From contig CAWBFN010000002.1 in assembly GCA_963788125.1 (NCBI GenBank), positions 1,116,001 through 1,180,000 on the forward strand: 64,000 nucleotides of DNA, read 5' to 3'. Positions within the stretch are counted from its first letter, which is position 1. Each line of letters opens with the position of its first letter. The notes below the pieces were generated by a model. It worked only from the letters and a program-made list of their open reading frames with translations. It did not search any database and was not told the DNA's origin. Below are positions 14,910-24,074 of this stretch, one piece after another. Both the position numbers and the translations under genes were made by a program. The DNA comes from Bog-473 sp963788125. Its GTDB lineage: Bacteria; Actinomycetota; Acidimicrobiia; Acidimicrobiales; RAAP-2.

Positions 14910-16508
14910 ATGACGATCGAACAAAAGCCCGGCCCAGAGCACCGAACCGACTCGGGGATCGACATCCGTCCCGTCTACCGGGAGGCCGACCTCGACGGAT
15001 GGGATCCCGGGGTCAAACTCGGTGAGCCGGGGTCGTTTCCCTACACCCGGGGCGTGCACCGCGAGATGTACCGCTCGAAGCTGTGGACCATGCGCCAGTA
15101 CGCCGGGTTCGGCTCGGCGGAGTCGACCAACGAGAGGTTCAAGTTCCTGCTGGCGGCCGGCCAGACGGGCCTCTCCTGCGCCTTCGACCTGCCCACGCAG
15201 ATGGGCTACGACTCGGACCATCCCCGGGCCGAGGGCGAGGTCGGCAAGGTCGGGGTGGCCATCGACTCGCTGGCCGACATGCGGCTCCTCATGGCCGATC
15301 TGCCGATGGACAAGGTCACCACCTCCATGACCATCAACGCCACCGGCGCCATCCTCCTTCTGCTCTACCAGCTGGTGGCGGAGGAGCAGGGCGTCCCGGG
15401 GGACAAGATCCGCGGCACCATCCAGAACGACATCCTGAAGGAGTACATCGCCCGCGGCACCTACATCTACCCGCCCCGCCCCTCCATGCGGCTCATCGTC
15501 GACACGTTCTCGTACTGTGCGGCCAACCTCCCCAACTGGAACACCATCTCCATTTCGGGGTACCACATCCGCGAAGCGGGGTCGACGGCCGTGCAGGAGA
15601 TCGCCTTCACCCTCGCCAACGGGATCGCCTACGTCGAAGCGGCGATGGCCGCCGGCATGGACATCGACGCCTTCGCCCCCCGGCTTTCCTTCTTCTGGAA
15701 CGCCCACAACAACCTGTTCGAGGAGGTGGCCAAGTACCGGGCGGCGCGCCGCATGTGGGCGCGCATCATGACCGAGCGCTTCGGGGCCAAGGACGAGCGC
15801 TCCAAGATGCTGCGTTTCCACACCCAGACGGGTGGCTCCACCCTGACGGCGCAGCAACCCGAGAACAACATCGTCCGCGTCACCCTGCAGTCGCTCGCCG
15901 CCGCCCTGGGTGGGACCCAGAGCCTGCACACCAACGGATTCGACGAGGCGCTGGGACTGCCCACGACGCGGGCGGCCAAGATCGCCCTGCGCACGCAGCA
16001 GATCGTGGGCTTCGAGTCCGGGGTGGCCGACACCGTCGATCCGCTGGCCGGTTCGTACTTCATCGAGTCGCTCACCGATGAGGTCGAAGAGGCCGCCAAC
16101 GAGTACCTCGACCGCATCGACGCGCTGGGCGGTGCCGTGGCGGCCATCGAGGCCCGGTACATGCAGGACGAGATCGAGCGGGCGGCGTACAGCTTCGCCA
16201 AGGCGGTCGACAACGGGGAGAAGATCGTCGTCGGCGTGAACCGCTTCACCGACGCCGAGAGCGAGCCGGCCGAGGTGTTTCCCATCGACGTCGCCCTGCA
16301 GCAGACGCAGATCGAGCGCACGAGGGCGGTCCGCGCCGACCGCGACCAGTCGGCGGTCGACCGGGCGCTGTCCGACGTCGCCGAGACGGCGCGGGGCGAG
16401 GGAAACCTGCTGGTGCCCATGAAGGCGGCGCTGGCCGCCCTGGCCACGCTGGGGGAGGTGGCCGACGTGCTGCGCGGGGAGTTCGGGGTCTACCAACCGG
16501 GGGGATGA
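14910..16508 (+). CDS. mcmA1: Methylmalonyl-CoA mutase, catalytic (large) subunit
   Basis: A 532-residue adenosylcobalamin-dependent mutase barrel without the C-terminal B12-binding domain, the split form in which a separate small subunit of about 140 aa binds B12. Motifs include GLSCAFDLPTQMGYDSDHPR, TGGSTLTAQQPENNI and GGTQSLHTNGFDEALGLPT. The tyrosine of RQYAGF and the arginine of QNDILKEYIAR correspond to the substrate-selecting Tyr89 and Arg207 of Propionibacterium mutase. They favour methylmalonyl-CoA over isobutyryl-CoA or 2-hydroxyisobutyryl-CoA. No B12-binding subunit or MeaB gene is nearby. The carboxylase at 18040 and the adenosyltransferase at 281 complete the propionyl-CoA route. 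Confidence 0.93.
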   Translation: MTIEQKPGPEHRTDSGIDIRPVYREADLDGWDPGVKLGEPGSFPYTRGVHREMYRSKLWTMRQYAGFGSAESTNERFKFLLAAGQTGLSCAFDLPTQMGYDSDHPRAEGEVGKVGVAIDSLADMRLLMADLPMDKVTTSMTINATGAILLLLYQLVAEEQGVPGDKIRGTIQNDILKEYIARGTYIYPPRPSMRLIVDTFSYCAANLPNWNTISISGYHIREAGSTAVQEIAFTLANGIAYVEAAMAAGMDIDAFAPRLSFFWNAHNNLFEEVAKYRAARRMWARIMTERFGAKDERSKMLRFHTQTGGSTLTAQQPENNIVRVTLQSLAAALGGTQSLHTNGFDEALGLPTTRAAKIALRTQQIVGFESGVADTVDPLAGSYFIESLTDEVEEAANEYLDRIDALGGAVAAIEARYMQDEIERAAYSFAKAVDNGEKIVVGVNRFTDAESEPAEVFPIDVALQQTQIERTRAVRADRDQSAVDRALSDVAETARGEGNLLVPMKAALAALATLGEVADVLRGEFGVYQPGG

Positions 16509-16547
16509 GACGACCGACCGTCGGCGCGCCGGCGCCGTCGAGAAGTC

Positions 16548-16844
16548 CTAGGCGCGCACCACGGTTTCGAAGTGCTCCACCACCGGGGCGGGGTCATAGA
16601 AGTGGTGGAGCAGGGCGCGCCACTCCTGGTAGGCCTCCGAGTTGCGGAACCCCTCGGTGTGGGCCTCCACCGTCTCCCACTCCACCAAGAGCAGGAACCC
16701 GCTGGGCCGCTCGACACAGCGCTCCACCCGCAGGGAGATGAACCCGGGGCTGGCGGCGATGATCGCCGTTGCCTGCTCCATGGCCTCTACGAACTCGGGC
16801 TCCTGTCCGGGAACCACCTCGAGCAGCGCGTGCTCGGTGATCAC
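16548..16844 (-). CDS. Antibiotic biosynthesis monooxygenase (ABM) domain protein
   Basis: A 98-residue single-domain protein of the dimeric alpha/beta barrel (ABM) type. It has ITEHALLEVVPGQEPEFVEA at the start and GFISLRVERC and FLLLVEWETVEAHTEGFR later. Such proteins include small cofactor-free monooxygenases and heme-degrading enzymes, but many have no known role. The GTG at 16844 gives the usual family start. The frame is open to 16922, which would overlap the upstream M20 hydrolase. It is the last gene of a possible operon with the hydrolase and the biotin carboxylase. Confidence 0.8.
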   Translation of the reverse strand: MITEHALLEVVPGQEPEFVEAMEQATAIIAASPGFISLRVERCVERPSGFLLLVEWETVEAHTEGFRNSEAYQEWRALLHHFYDPAPVVEHFETVVRA

Positions 16845-16872
16845 GCGCGCCGGGCCGGCGGGAGGTGGCGCC

Positions 16873-18036
16873 TCATGCGCCGAGCAGCCTCTCCCGCAGC
16901 GCCGGGTCGGTGGCGGCGTCAATGGCCGTCCAGGCCAGGGCCAGCGCCCCGTCGCGGACGGCGGCGTCGGCGGACGGGGTGATGCAGGCGGCCGCGAACT
17001 CGTGCTGGTGGTTCACCGCGCCGCCGGTCTCTATGCCGATGAGCGGATGGATGGTCGGCACGGCGAGCGACACGTTGGCCATGTCGGTGGAGAACGTGGG
17101 GAGCGGGACGTCGGCATCGTCGGCCTCGAACTGGCGCCCCAGTGACTCGGCGTTGATCCGGTAGGCGGCCACCAGCGCCGGATCGGTCTCCATGTGCGAG
17201 TAGTCGGGTGACAGCTTGTCGTAGCGCACCGTGCAGCCGGTGGCCAGCGCACCGGCCTCGAAGCAGGCGCGGACCCGCTTCTCCAGCGCGGCGAGCCCCT
17301 CAATGGTGCGCGAGCGGGCCATGTACCGTCCGGTGACCGTGGCGGGGATCACGTTGGCCGCCTGCCCGCCCTGGGTGACCACCCCGTGCACCTGGTCCCC
17401 GGGCGGGAGCTGCTGGCGCAGCAGCCCGAGGGCCACCTGGGAGACCGTCATGGCATCGAGCGCGTTGATGCCCCGCCACGGTGCGGCCGACGCGTGGGCC
17501 TCCCGGCCGGTGAAGTGCACGTCGAAATGGGCGACCGCCAGGCAGGCGCCCGTCAGGCGCTCGGTCGGCCACGGGTGCACCATCATGGCGGCGTGGACGC
17601 CCTGGAAGGCGCCCCGCTCGAGCATGAGGACCTTGCCCCCTCCGCCTTCCTCGGCCGGCGTGCCCAGCACCCGCACCTGCAGCCCGATCTGGTCGGCCAC
17701 CGAGGCGAGGGCGAGCCCGGCCCCCACCGCGCTGGCCGCGATGATGTTGTGGCCGCAGGCGTGACCGACGTCGGGGAGCGCGTCGTACTCGGCGCACACG
17801 GCGATGACCAGTGGGCCGTCGCCCGACCGGGACTCGAGCGCGGTGGGTATGCCGTACACGCCCTCGGTGACCGCGAGGCCACCGGCCCGGAGCGCCTCGG
17901 CCACGGCGCGGGCCGACCTGACCTCGTCGAAGCACAGTTCGGGCGTCGAATGGACGGTGTGGCTGAGGGCGAGTAGGTCGGGCAGGCGTTGTGCAACGAC
18001 CGAGGCCGCTGCCTCCTTGACGGCGGGTGCGGGCAC
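16873..18036 (-). CDS. M20-family amidohydrolase/peptidase
   Basis: A 387-residue metallohydrolase of the M20 family, closest in style to the AbgB/PM20D2 group. The first metal motif CAEYDALPDVGHACGHN lies near residue 80, the catalytic TPAEEGGGGKV near residue 130, and the dimerisation domain follows. These enzymes hydrolyse amide bonds of small conjugates such as N-acyl or aminobenzoyl-glutamate and dipeptides. The GTG start is 3 bp after the biotin-carboxylase stop, implying translational coupling, though the metabolic link is unclear. Confidence 0.88.
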   Translation of the reverse strand: MPAPAVKEAAASVVAQRLPDLLALSHTVHSTPELCFDEVRSARAVAEALRAGGLAVTEGVYGIPTALESRSGDGPLVIAVCAEYDALPDVGHACGHNIIAASAVGAGLALASVADQIGLQVRVLGTPAEEGGGGKVLMLERGAFQGVHAAMMVHPWPTERLTGACLAVAHFDVHFTGREAHASAAPWRGINALDAMTVSQVALGLLRQQLPPGDQVHGVVTQGGQAANVIPATVTGRYMARSRTIEGLAALEKRVRACFEAGALATGCTVRYDKLSPDYSHMETDPALVAAYRINAESLGRQFEADDADVPLPTFSTDMANVSLAVPTIHPLIGIETGGAVNHQHEFAAACITPSADAAVRDGALALAWTAIDAATDPALRERLLGA

Positions 18037-18039
18037 CGG

Positions 18040-19800
18040 TTACTCAATCACCGCGACGATGTCGCCCGCGCCGACCGAATCCCCCGCACCAACCCGCACC
18101 TCTTTGATCACACCGTCCTTCTCGGCGTTCACTGCGTTCTCCATCTTCATGGCTTCCAAGAGGCAGATGGTCTGGCCGACCTCCACCTTGTCGCCCACCG
18201 CCACCAGCACCTTGACGATAGTGCCCTGCATGGGCACCGACACCTCGCCCGAACCCGAGGCCCCGGCCGAGGCGTGGGCCGCCCGCTTGGGTCGGCCGGT
18301 CGGCTGGGGAAGGGCGACGGTTCCCAGATCGGGAAGCCAGAGCTTGAGTGAGTAGCGCCGACCGTCCACCTCCGCGGTGACCTCTCGCTGCACGGTCGGG
18401 ATGGCCTCGTCGACCGGCGCCGGGGGAGGGGCAGCAGCGGTGTCGACGCTCAGCCCGCTCAGGTCGAGGACGTCCTCCACCCAGCGGGTGGAGTGCGTCG
18501 CCCCGGCGAAGTCGGGGTGGCTGAGGATGACGACATCGGCCGGAATGGTGGTGGCGACCCCGCTGATCTTGGTCTCGGAGAGCGCCCGCAGCATGCGGCG
18601 GCGAGCGGACTCCCGATCGGGGGCCCAGACGATGAGCTTGGCGACCAGGTTGTCGTAGAACTGGCTGACGGTGTCGCCCGACTCGTAGCCCGAGTCCAAC
18701 CGGACACCGGGCCCCGCCGGGGCCACGAACGTGGTGATGGTGCCCGGCGAGGGAGTGAAGCGACCCCCGCTCGGATCCTCGGCGTTGATGCGGACCTCGA
18801 TGGCGTGCCCGTTGCGCTGGATCTCGTCCTGGCCGAAGGTGAGCGGCTCGCCCGAGGCGATGCGGATCTGCCAGGCGACCAGGTCGAGCCCGGTCACCAG
18901 TTCGGTCACCGGATGCTCGACCTGCAAGCGGGTGTTCATCTCCAAGAAGAAGAATTCGCCGTCCTGGTAGAGGAACTCGACGGTGCCGGCGTTGTAGTAG
19001 CCGCAGGCCCGTGACACCTTGACGGCGGCCTCCCCCATGGCCCGGCGCACCTCGTCGGGAAAGGCCGGCGCCGGGCTCTCTTCGACGAGCTTCTGGTGCC
19101 GCCGCTGGGCCGAGCAGTCCCGCTCGCCCAGCCACAGGGTCGTCCCCTGGGTGTCGCCCAGTACCTGCATCTCGACGTGCCGGGGCCAGCCGAGGTAGCG
19201 CTCCACGTAGATCTCCGGTCGGCCGAAGTAGGCCTGGGCCTCGCGGGCGGCCGACTCCATCGCCTCGGCGGCTTCGGAGGCGGACTCCACCACCTTCATG
19301 CCGCGGCCCCCGCCCCCGTAGGCGGCCTTGATGGCCAGGGGCCAGCCCACCTCCTCCCCGAACGCCACGACCTCCTCGGGGGAGGTGAGCGGTTCGGAGC
19401 GGCCCGGGACACCGGCCACCCCGGCCTTCTCGGCGGCGATGCGGGAGCTGATCTTGTCGCCCATCACCTCAATGGCCTCGGGGGGCGGGCCGATGAAGGT
19501 CACCCCGAGACCGGTGATGGCCCGCGCGAAGTCCGTGTTCTCCGAGAAGAAGCCGTAGCCCGGGTGGACGCCGTCGGCCCGGCTCGTCTCGATCGCGGCG
19601 AGGATGGCCGCCGTGTTCAGGTAGCTCTCGGCGGCCGTCTCGCCGCCCAGCGCGTAGGCCTCATCGGCCATCCGTACGTGGAGAGCCTCACGGTCGAGGT
19701 CGGAGTAGACGGCAACCGTGGCGATGCCCATCTCGCGGCAGGTCCGAATGATGCGGACAGCGATTTCGCCGCGGTTGGCGATGAGGATCTTGTTCAGCAC
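18040..19800 (-). CDS. accA: Acyl-CoA carboxylase alpha subunit (biotin carboxylase + biotin carrier)
   Basis: A 586-residue chain. Residues 1-450 are biotin carboxylase (KILIANRGEIAVRIIRTCRE, the ATP-grasp glycine loop GGGGRGMKVV, EMNTRLQVEHPVTE), then a linker. The last 75 residues are the biotin carrier domain with the biotinylation site EAMKMENAV. It makes carboxybiotin for acetyl- or propionyl-CoA carboxylase together with a beta subunit that is not in the window. The start is a GTG preceded by AAAGG. It is divergent from birA, whose product attaches the biotin. With the mutase at 14910 it fits propionyl-CoA to succinyl-CoA conversion. Confidence 0.93.
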   Translation of the reverse strand: MLNKILIANRGEIAVRIIRTCREMGIATVAVYSDLDREALHVRMADEAYALGGETAAESYLNTAAILAAIETSRADGVHPGYGFFSENTDFARAITGLGVTFIGPPPEAIEVMGDKISSRIAAEKAGVAGVPGRSEPLTSPEEVVAFGEEVGWPLAIKAAYGGGGRGMKVVESASEAAEAMESAAREAQAYFGRPEIYVERYLGWPRHVEMQVLGDTQGTTLWLGERDCSAQRRHQKLVEESPAPAFPDEVRRAMGEAAVKVSRACGYYNAGTVEFLYQDGEFFFLEMNTRLQVEHPVTELVTGLDLVAWQIRIASGEPLTFGQDEIQRNGHAIEVRINAEDPSGGRFTPSPGTITTFVAPAGPGVRLDSGYESGDTVSQFYDNLVAKLIVWAPDRESARRRMLRALSETKISGVATTIPADVVILSHPDFAGATHSTRWVEDVLDLSGLSVDTAAAPPPAPVDEAIPTVQREVTAEVDGRRYSLKLWLPDLGTVALPQPTGRPKRAAHASAGASGSGEVSVPMQGTIVKVLVAVGDKVEVGQTICLLEAMKMENAVNAEKDGVIKEVRVGAGDSVGAGDIVAVIE

Positions 19801-19846
19801 AGAAGGCCTTTCGAATCGGGAGAGGACATCACAATTGCATGGACCC

Positions 19847-19852
19847 TAGGGT
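19847..19852 (+). promoter_or_regulatory. Leaderless-type -10 hexamer of birA
   Basis: TAGGGT, 7 nt before the ATG at 19860. It lies inside the longer frame that would start at 19839, arguing against that start. Confidence 0.4.
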
Positions 19853-19859
19853 GTCTGCC

Positions 19860-20597
19860 ATGTGGGGCGGAACCTGGGACGTGCGCCGGTTCGACGAGAT
19901 CGACTCCACCAACCGGTATCTGTGCCGCGAGGCGCGCCAGGGAGCGCGGGAGGGCACGGTGGCGGTGGCGGAGCACCAGAGCGCCGGCCGGGGCCGGATG
20001 GACCGCCGGTGGGAGTCGCCCCCCGGAGCCTCCCTGCTGGCCTCGGTGCTCTTCCGGCCGGAGTTCGATCCCACTGAGCTGCATCTCTGTACGGCCGCCA
20101 TGGCCCTGGCGGCGGCCGAGGCCTGCCGCCGGGAGGCCGGCGTGGGACCGGTGCTCAAATGGCCCAACGACCTCCTGGTGGGTGAGGCGAAGCTGGCCGG
20201 GGTGCTGGCGGAGGCCGAGCCGGACGGAACGGGGGGCTGCGCCGTGGTGGTGGGTATCGGGCTCAACGTCGACTGGCCCGGTCCTCCCGGAGCGGGGACC
20301 TGCCTGCGTGACCAGGGAGCGGCCCCCCTCGACCGGGAGCTGATCCTGGCCGCGCTGCTCCGTGCCCTCTCCTCCCGCCGGGCCCTGTTGGACAGCGCCA
20401 CCGGCCGGCGCGAGGTGGCGGCGGAGTTCCGGAGCCGTTGTTCGACCCTGGGAAGACGGGTCCGGGTGGAGTTGGCGGCCGAGGCGGTGGTCGGCGTGGC
20501 CCTCGAGGTCGACGACGCCGGCCACCTGGTGGTGGGCACGCCCTCGGGCCCCCGGACGGTGTCGGCGGGGGACGTCGTCCACCTGCGCCGGGGCTGA
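19860..20597 (+). CDS. birA: Biotin-[acetyl-CoA carboxylase] ligase BirA
   Basis: A 245-residue ligase that makes biotinyl-AMP and transfers biotin to the carrier lysine, here most likely of the divergent carboxylase subunit. Motifs are FDEIDSTNRYL near the start, the ATP/biotin loop HQSAGRGRMDRRWESPPG, KWPNDLLVGEAKLAGVL and VVVGIGLNVDWP. There is no N-terminal helix-turn-helix, so it cannot repress transcription as E. coli BirA does. An in-frame ATG at 19839 exists, but the ATG at 19860 gives the family N-terminus and follows a -10-like hexamer at 7 nt. Confidence 0.93.
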   Translation: MWGGTWDVRRFDEIDSTNRYLCREARQGAREGTVAVAEHQSAGRGRMDRRWESPPGASLLASVLFRPEFDPTELHLCTAAMALAAAEACRREAGVGPVLKWPNDLLVGEAKLAGVLAEAEPDGTGGCAVVVGIGLNVDWPGPPGAGTCLRDQGAAPLDRELILAALLRALSSRRALLDSATGRREVAAEFRSRCSTLGRRVRVELAAEAVVGVALEVDDAGHLVVGTPSGPRTVSAGDVVHLRRG

Positions 20598-20662
20598 ACC
20601 GTTCTGGGGAGGAAGGACGGCGGGGGCGTCCCGTGAGCCACGGGGGGCACGAAACGGGGGAC

Positions 20663-20668
20663 TACACT
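20663..20668 (+). promoter_or_regulatory. Leaderless-type -10 hexamer of rfbB
   Basis: TACACT, 9 nt before the ATG at 20678. Confidence 0.4.
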
Positions 20669-20677
20669 CTCGCCCTT

Positions 20678-21685
20678 ATGCGCCTTCTCGTGACGGGAGG
20701 AGCCGGCTTCATCGGGTCGAACTTCGTCCGCTACTGGGTGGAGCGGCATCCCGAAGATCACGTCGTCGCCTACGACGTCCTCACCTATGCCGGCAACCGA
20801 CCGAATCTGGCCGACGTCGAAGATCGGATCGTGTTCGTGCAGGGCGACATCTGCGATCGCCTGGGTGCGGAGCAGACGCTCCGTGCCGAAGAGATCGACA
20901 CCGTCGTCCACTTCGCCGCCGAGTCGCACAACAGCCTGGCCGTGCTCAATCCCGGACTGTTCTTCCGCACCAACGTGCTCGGGACGCAGACCATGCTGGA
21001 GGCGGCCCGGAAGGTCGGTGTGGCCCGGTTCCACCACATCAGCACCTGCGAGGTGTATGGCGATCTCGCTCTCGACACCGAGGAGGTCTTCTCCGAGGAG
21101 TCCCCCTACCGCCCCCGCACGCCGTACAACGCCAGCAAGGCGGGGGCCGACCACGCCGTGCGCGCCTACGGCGAGACCTACGAGCTCCCGGTGACGATCA
21201 CCAACTGCTCGAACAACTACGGGCCGTACCAGTTCCCCGAAAAGGTCATCCCGGTGTTCACCACCTCCGCCCTGGACGACCGGAACCTGACGCTGTACGC
21301 CACCACCGAGAACCGCCGCGAGTGGCTCCACGTCTACGACCACTGCACGGCCATCGAGGCGGTGCTCCAGCGGGGCACGGTGGGCGAGACCTACCACGTG
21401 GGGAGCGGGGTGGAGGCCTCCATCATGGAGATCGCGGATCTGGTGCTCAAGATCCTGGGCAAGCCGGCGTCCCTCAAGGAGATCGTTCCCGATCGGCCCG
21501 GCCACGACCGCCGCTACCTGCTCGACTCCTCCAAGCTCCGCAGCCAGCTCGGCTGGGCGCCCGAGATCTCCTGGGAGGACGGCCTATCCCGGACGGTCGA
21601 GTGGTACGCGGCCAACCGCGCCTGGTGGGAGCCACTGCGCTCCCGAGCCCCGGTCGTCGAGGGCGACTGGAGCGCGGCCGGCTGA
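20678..21685 (+). CDS. rfbB: dTDP-glucose 4,6-dehydratase
   Basis: A 335-residue extended SDR that turns dTDP-glucose into dTDP-4-keto-6-deoxyglucose, the second step of dTDP-rhamnose synthesis. NAD motif TGGAGFIGSNFVRYW is at residues 6-20, the catalytic YxxxK in PYNASKAGADH, and the late motif REWLHVYDHC is typical of RfbB. HFAAESHNSLAV replaces the common AAESHVDRSI, a modest change. The upstream frame is open, but the ATG at 20678 gives the standard start. RfbD follows after 15 bp. RfbA and RfbC are not in the window. Confidence 0.9.
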   Translation: MRLLVTGGAGFIGSNFVRYWVERHPEDHVVAYDVLTYAGNRPNLADVEDRIVFVQGDICDRLGAEQTLRAEEIDTVVHFAAESHNSLAVLNPGLFFRTNVLGTQTMLEAARKVGVARFHHISTCEVYGDLALDTEEVFSEESPYRPRTPYNASKAGADHAVRAYGETYELPVTITNCSNNYGPYQFPEKVIPVFTTSALDDRNLTLYATTENRREWLHVYDHCTAIEAVLQRGTVGETYHVGSGVEASIMEIADLVLKILGKPASLKEIVPDRPGHDRRYLLDSSKLRSQLGWAPEISWEDGLSRTVEWYAANRAWWEPLRSRAPVVEGDWSAAG

Positions 21686-21700
21686 GCCGGCAACTCCTGC

Positions 21701-22615
21701 ATGCGCATTCTGATCACCGGAGCAGATGGACAGCTCGGGCGCGACCTGCTCGATGCGCTGTCGGGGAGGGTGCCGGTCGGCGGACGGCGGTGCAGCCTGC
21801 TGGCGCCCGAGGGGCCCCTGCCCGGGCTCGACCATGAGCTGCTCGCCACCGATATCGGCACCATGCGCCTCGAGGATCGGGACGCCGTCCAGCACGTCGT
21901 GCGCGCCTTCCGTCCGGACCTGGTGCTGCACGGCGGGGCGTTCACCGCCGTGGACGCCTGCGAGAGCGAGGTCGATCTGGCCTACGCCGTCAACGCCGTC
22001 GGCACGCGTCACGTGGCCGAGGCCGCCGTCGCCGTCAACGCCCACCTCCTCTACGTGTCCACCGACTACGTCTTCGACGGGAGGTCGGAACGGCCGTACC
22101 GCGAGTGGGACGCCCCGAACCCCCTCTCGGTCTACGGAGCCAGCAAGCTGGCCGGTGAGAGGGAGTGCCCACCGGGATCGACCATCGTGCGCACATCGTG
22201 GGTCTGCGGGGCCCACGGGGCGAACATGGTCAAGACCGCGCTGCGGTTGGCCGAGGGGACCGGGACGTTGCGCTTCGTCGACGATCAGCACGGCTCGCCG
22301 ACCTTCACGGCCGACCTGGCCGCGGCCATCGTCACGCTGGGGACGGACCGCCGCCCCGGCGTCTTCCACGTGACCAACGTCGGGACGACCACGTGGTGGG
22401 GTTTGGTCCGGGCCACACTGGAGGCCGCCGGAGCGGATCCCGGGCGGGTGCAACCCATCTCCACCCCCGAGCTCGCCCCGCCCCGCCCCGCCCCCCGCCC
22501 GGCCAACTCGGTGCTCGACAACATGGCCCTGCGCCTGAGCGGGCTGCCCCCGCTGCCGGACTGGGAGGATGGGCTGGTGCGACTGGTCAACGCCCTGAGT
22601 ATCGGGGAAGCTTGA
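21701..22615 (+). CDS. rfbD: dTDP-4-dehydrorhamnose reductase
   Basis: A 304-residue SDR that reduces dTDP-4-keto-rhamnose with NAD(P)H, the last step to dTDP-rhamnose. Motifs are ITGADGQLGRDLLDAL at the N-terminus, AFTAVDACESEVDLAYAVNA, YVSTDYVFDG and the catalytic YGASKLAGE. DDQHGSPTFTADLA is typical of RfbD. It is flanked by RfbB and overlaps the start of a membrane glycosyltransferase-like gene. Rhamnose made here probably feeds the GT2 enzymes of the same block, including the rhamnosyltransferase-like one at 32013. Confidence 0.9.
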   Translation: MRILITGADGQLGRDLLDALSGRVPVGGRRCSLLAPEGPLPGLDHELLATDIGTMRLEDRDAVQHVVRAFRPDLVLHGGAFTAVDACESEVDLAYAVNAVGTRHVAEAAVAVNAHLLYVSTDYVFDGRSERPYREWDAPNPLSVYGASKLAGERECPPGSTIVRTSWVCGAHGANMVKTALRLAEGTGTLRFVDDQHGSPTFTADLAAAIVTLGTDRRPGVFHVTNVGTTTWWGLVRATLEAAGADPGRVQPISTPELAPPRPAPRPANSVLDNMALRLSGLPPLPDWEDGLVRLVNALSIGEA

Positions 22616-24003
22616 CCGTTCCCGACGCAGTTCAGGTCACGCCGGTGCACGAGGATGGCCAGGGCGCGGACGCCGCCGTGGTGACGAGGCGAGATCGCCG
22701 TAAAGTCCCGCGGCGCACCTGGCGGTGGTGGACGGTGGCCCTCGTCCTCACGCTGGGAGCGGTGTCGCTCTCGGTTGCGCTGGGTGGCCATCGACGGCAC
22801 GATCCGACGCTCGACGTCTACGACGAAGGTGCCCACTACGCCTATGTGGTCGCGTTGCGCTCCGGCCACATCCCGGCATGGGGCGACACCCTGAGTCGTG
22901 GGGAGCGCGAGCTCGTCGACTGCTTGTCGGCGATTCCCGCACCGCCGGTCCCGTGTGGCGCCACGCCGGTCGCTGCGTCGAAGTACGCGGCCCAGGGCTA
23001 CGACTACGAAGCGCAACAACCTCCGTTGGGGTATCTGCCCTACGTGCTCACCGCCAATCCGCAGGCTCGGCCGGAGGCCGCGCTCGCCGCGGCCCGCCAC
23101 GGCGGCATGGTGTGGGTGGCTCTTTCGGGCGTTCTTCTGCTGGCTTTTGCCGTGCTCGACGGACTGTCCCTCCTGGCGCTGGCGGCGTTACTCGGGACGT
23201 GTCTCCTCGATCCGGTCTTCACCTACGCGGCGGGAACGGTGAACAACGACGCGGCAGGGGTTGCGGCGGGAGCCGTGGCGCTCGTGGCCTGGACGCTCAG
23301 CAAGAGCCATCCTCGCTGGGGACTCCTGTGCGGGCTGGTCTCGGGAGTGTTGATCGGATTGACCAAGGGACTCTTCGTGGTCGTCCCCCTTGCGCTGGTG
23401 GTGGCCGCCGTGGTGAGCGAGTATCCCGTGGTCTCGAGCCTGGCGGGGGCCTGGCTGGCGTTGAAACGAAATGTGTGTGTCGTGGCCATGTTCGTTGTGG
23501 CCTGCCTCAGCTTCATCGGGTGGACGATCCTCCAAGACGAACGGGCGATCGTCCCTCCCTCGACCGTGCTGCACGCCGTGTTGGGGACCACGCACGTCGC
23601 CACGCTGCAGCTGGGCACCATCGGTAGCGGTGTGATGAAACTGGTCACTCTGTTCCAGCCGTACTACCCCGCCGCCCCGATCAATGTCATCTGGTCCCTT
23701 GCTGTCTTCGGCGTGCTCTTCGGGACCTGGTTCTTGCCGATTGCCGGACCACAGGCGCTCTCGGTTCGAGGCCTCTCGGCGGGAGTCCTGACCGCCATCT
23801 TGGCCCTCGCCATCGGGTGGCCGCTGCTCGTCTATCTCCAGGGGAACTACAACTTCGCCGCCGACGCGCGGTACGCCATTCCCATTTTGCCCCTCGCCGG
23901 CTACGTGGTGGTCAAGGGTTGTCGCCGGTTCGGCGTCATCGCCATAGGCATCGTGCTGCCCGTCAGCTGTGCCATCCTGCAGCTGGTAATCGGGAAGTAT
24001 TGA
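22612..24003 (+). CDS. Polytopic membrane protein, GT-C/DUF2142-like
   Basis: About 463 residues with some 10-11 hydrophobic helices. The first external loop after helix 1 has DVYDEGAHYAYVVALRSGHI, with an acidic pair resembling the catalytic loop of GT-C (polyprenyl-phosphate-sugar dependent) glycosyltransferases and DUF2142 proteins. It also contains QQPPLGYLPYVL. It may add a sugar to a glycan outside the membrane. The TTG at 22612 overlaps the rfbD stop (TTGA), and GTG codons at 22645 and 22678 are alternatives. The family assignment is moderate and the donor and acceptor are unknown. Confidence 0.65.
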   Translation: MTVPDAVQVTPVHEDGQGADAAVVTRRDRRKVPRRTWRWWTVALVLTLGAVSLSVALGGHRRHDPTLDVYDEGAHYAYVVALRSGHIPAWGDTLSRGERELVDCLSAIPAPPVPCGATPVAASKYAAQGYDYEAQQPPLGYLPYVLTANPQARPEAALAAARHGGMVWVALSGVLLLAFAVLDGLSLLALAALLGTCLLDPVFTYAAGTVNNDAAGVAAGAVALVAWTLSKSHPRWGLLCGLVSGVLIGLTKGLFVVVPLALVVAAVVSEYPVVSSLAGAWLALKRNVCVVAMFVVACLSFIGWTILQDERAIVPPSTVLHAVLGTTHVATLQLGTIGSGVMKLVTLFQPYYPAAPINVIWSLAVFGVLFGTWFLPIAGPQALSVRGLSAGVLTAILALAIGWPLLVYLQGNYNFAADARYAIPILPLAGYVVVKGCRRFGVIAIGIVLPVSCAILQLVIGKY

Positions 24004-24060
24004 TACGTCGGCCCTGGTTGGTCGCCCACGCGGCCACCCGACCGGGGAGACGCCCTGTGC

Positions 24061-24066
24061 CATAAT
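24061..24066 (+). promoter_or_regulatory. Leaderless-type -10 hexamer of the HAD gene
   Basis: CATAAT, 8 nt before the ATG at 24075. It is followed by four genes with overlapping ends, so it may drive the whole HAD-NTase-YvcK/GT2-GT2/MT unit. Confidence 0.4.
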
Positions 24067-24074
24067 GACAGCCG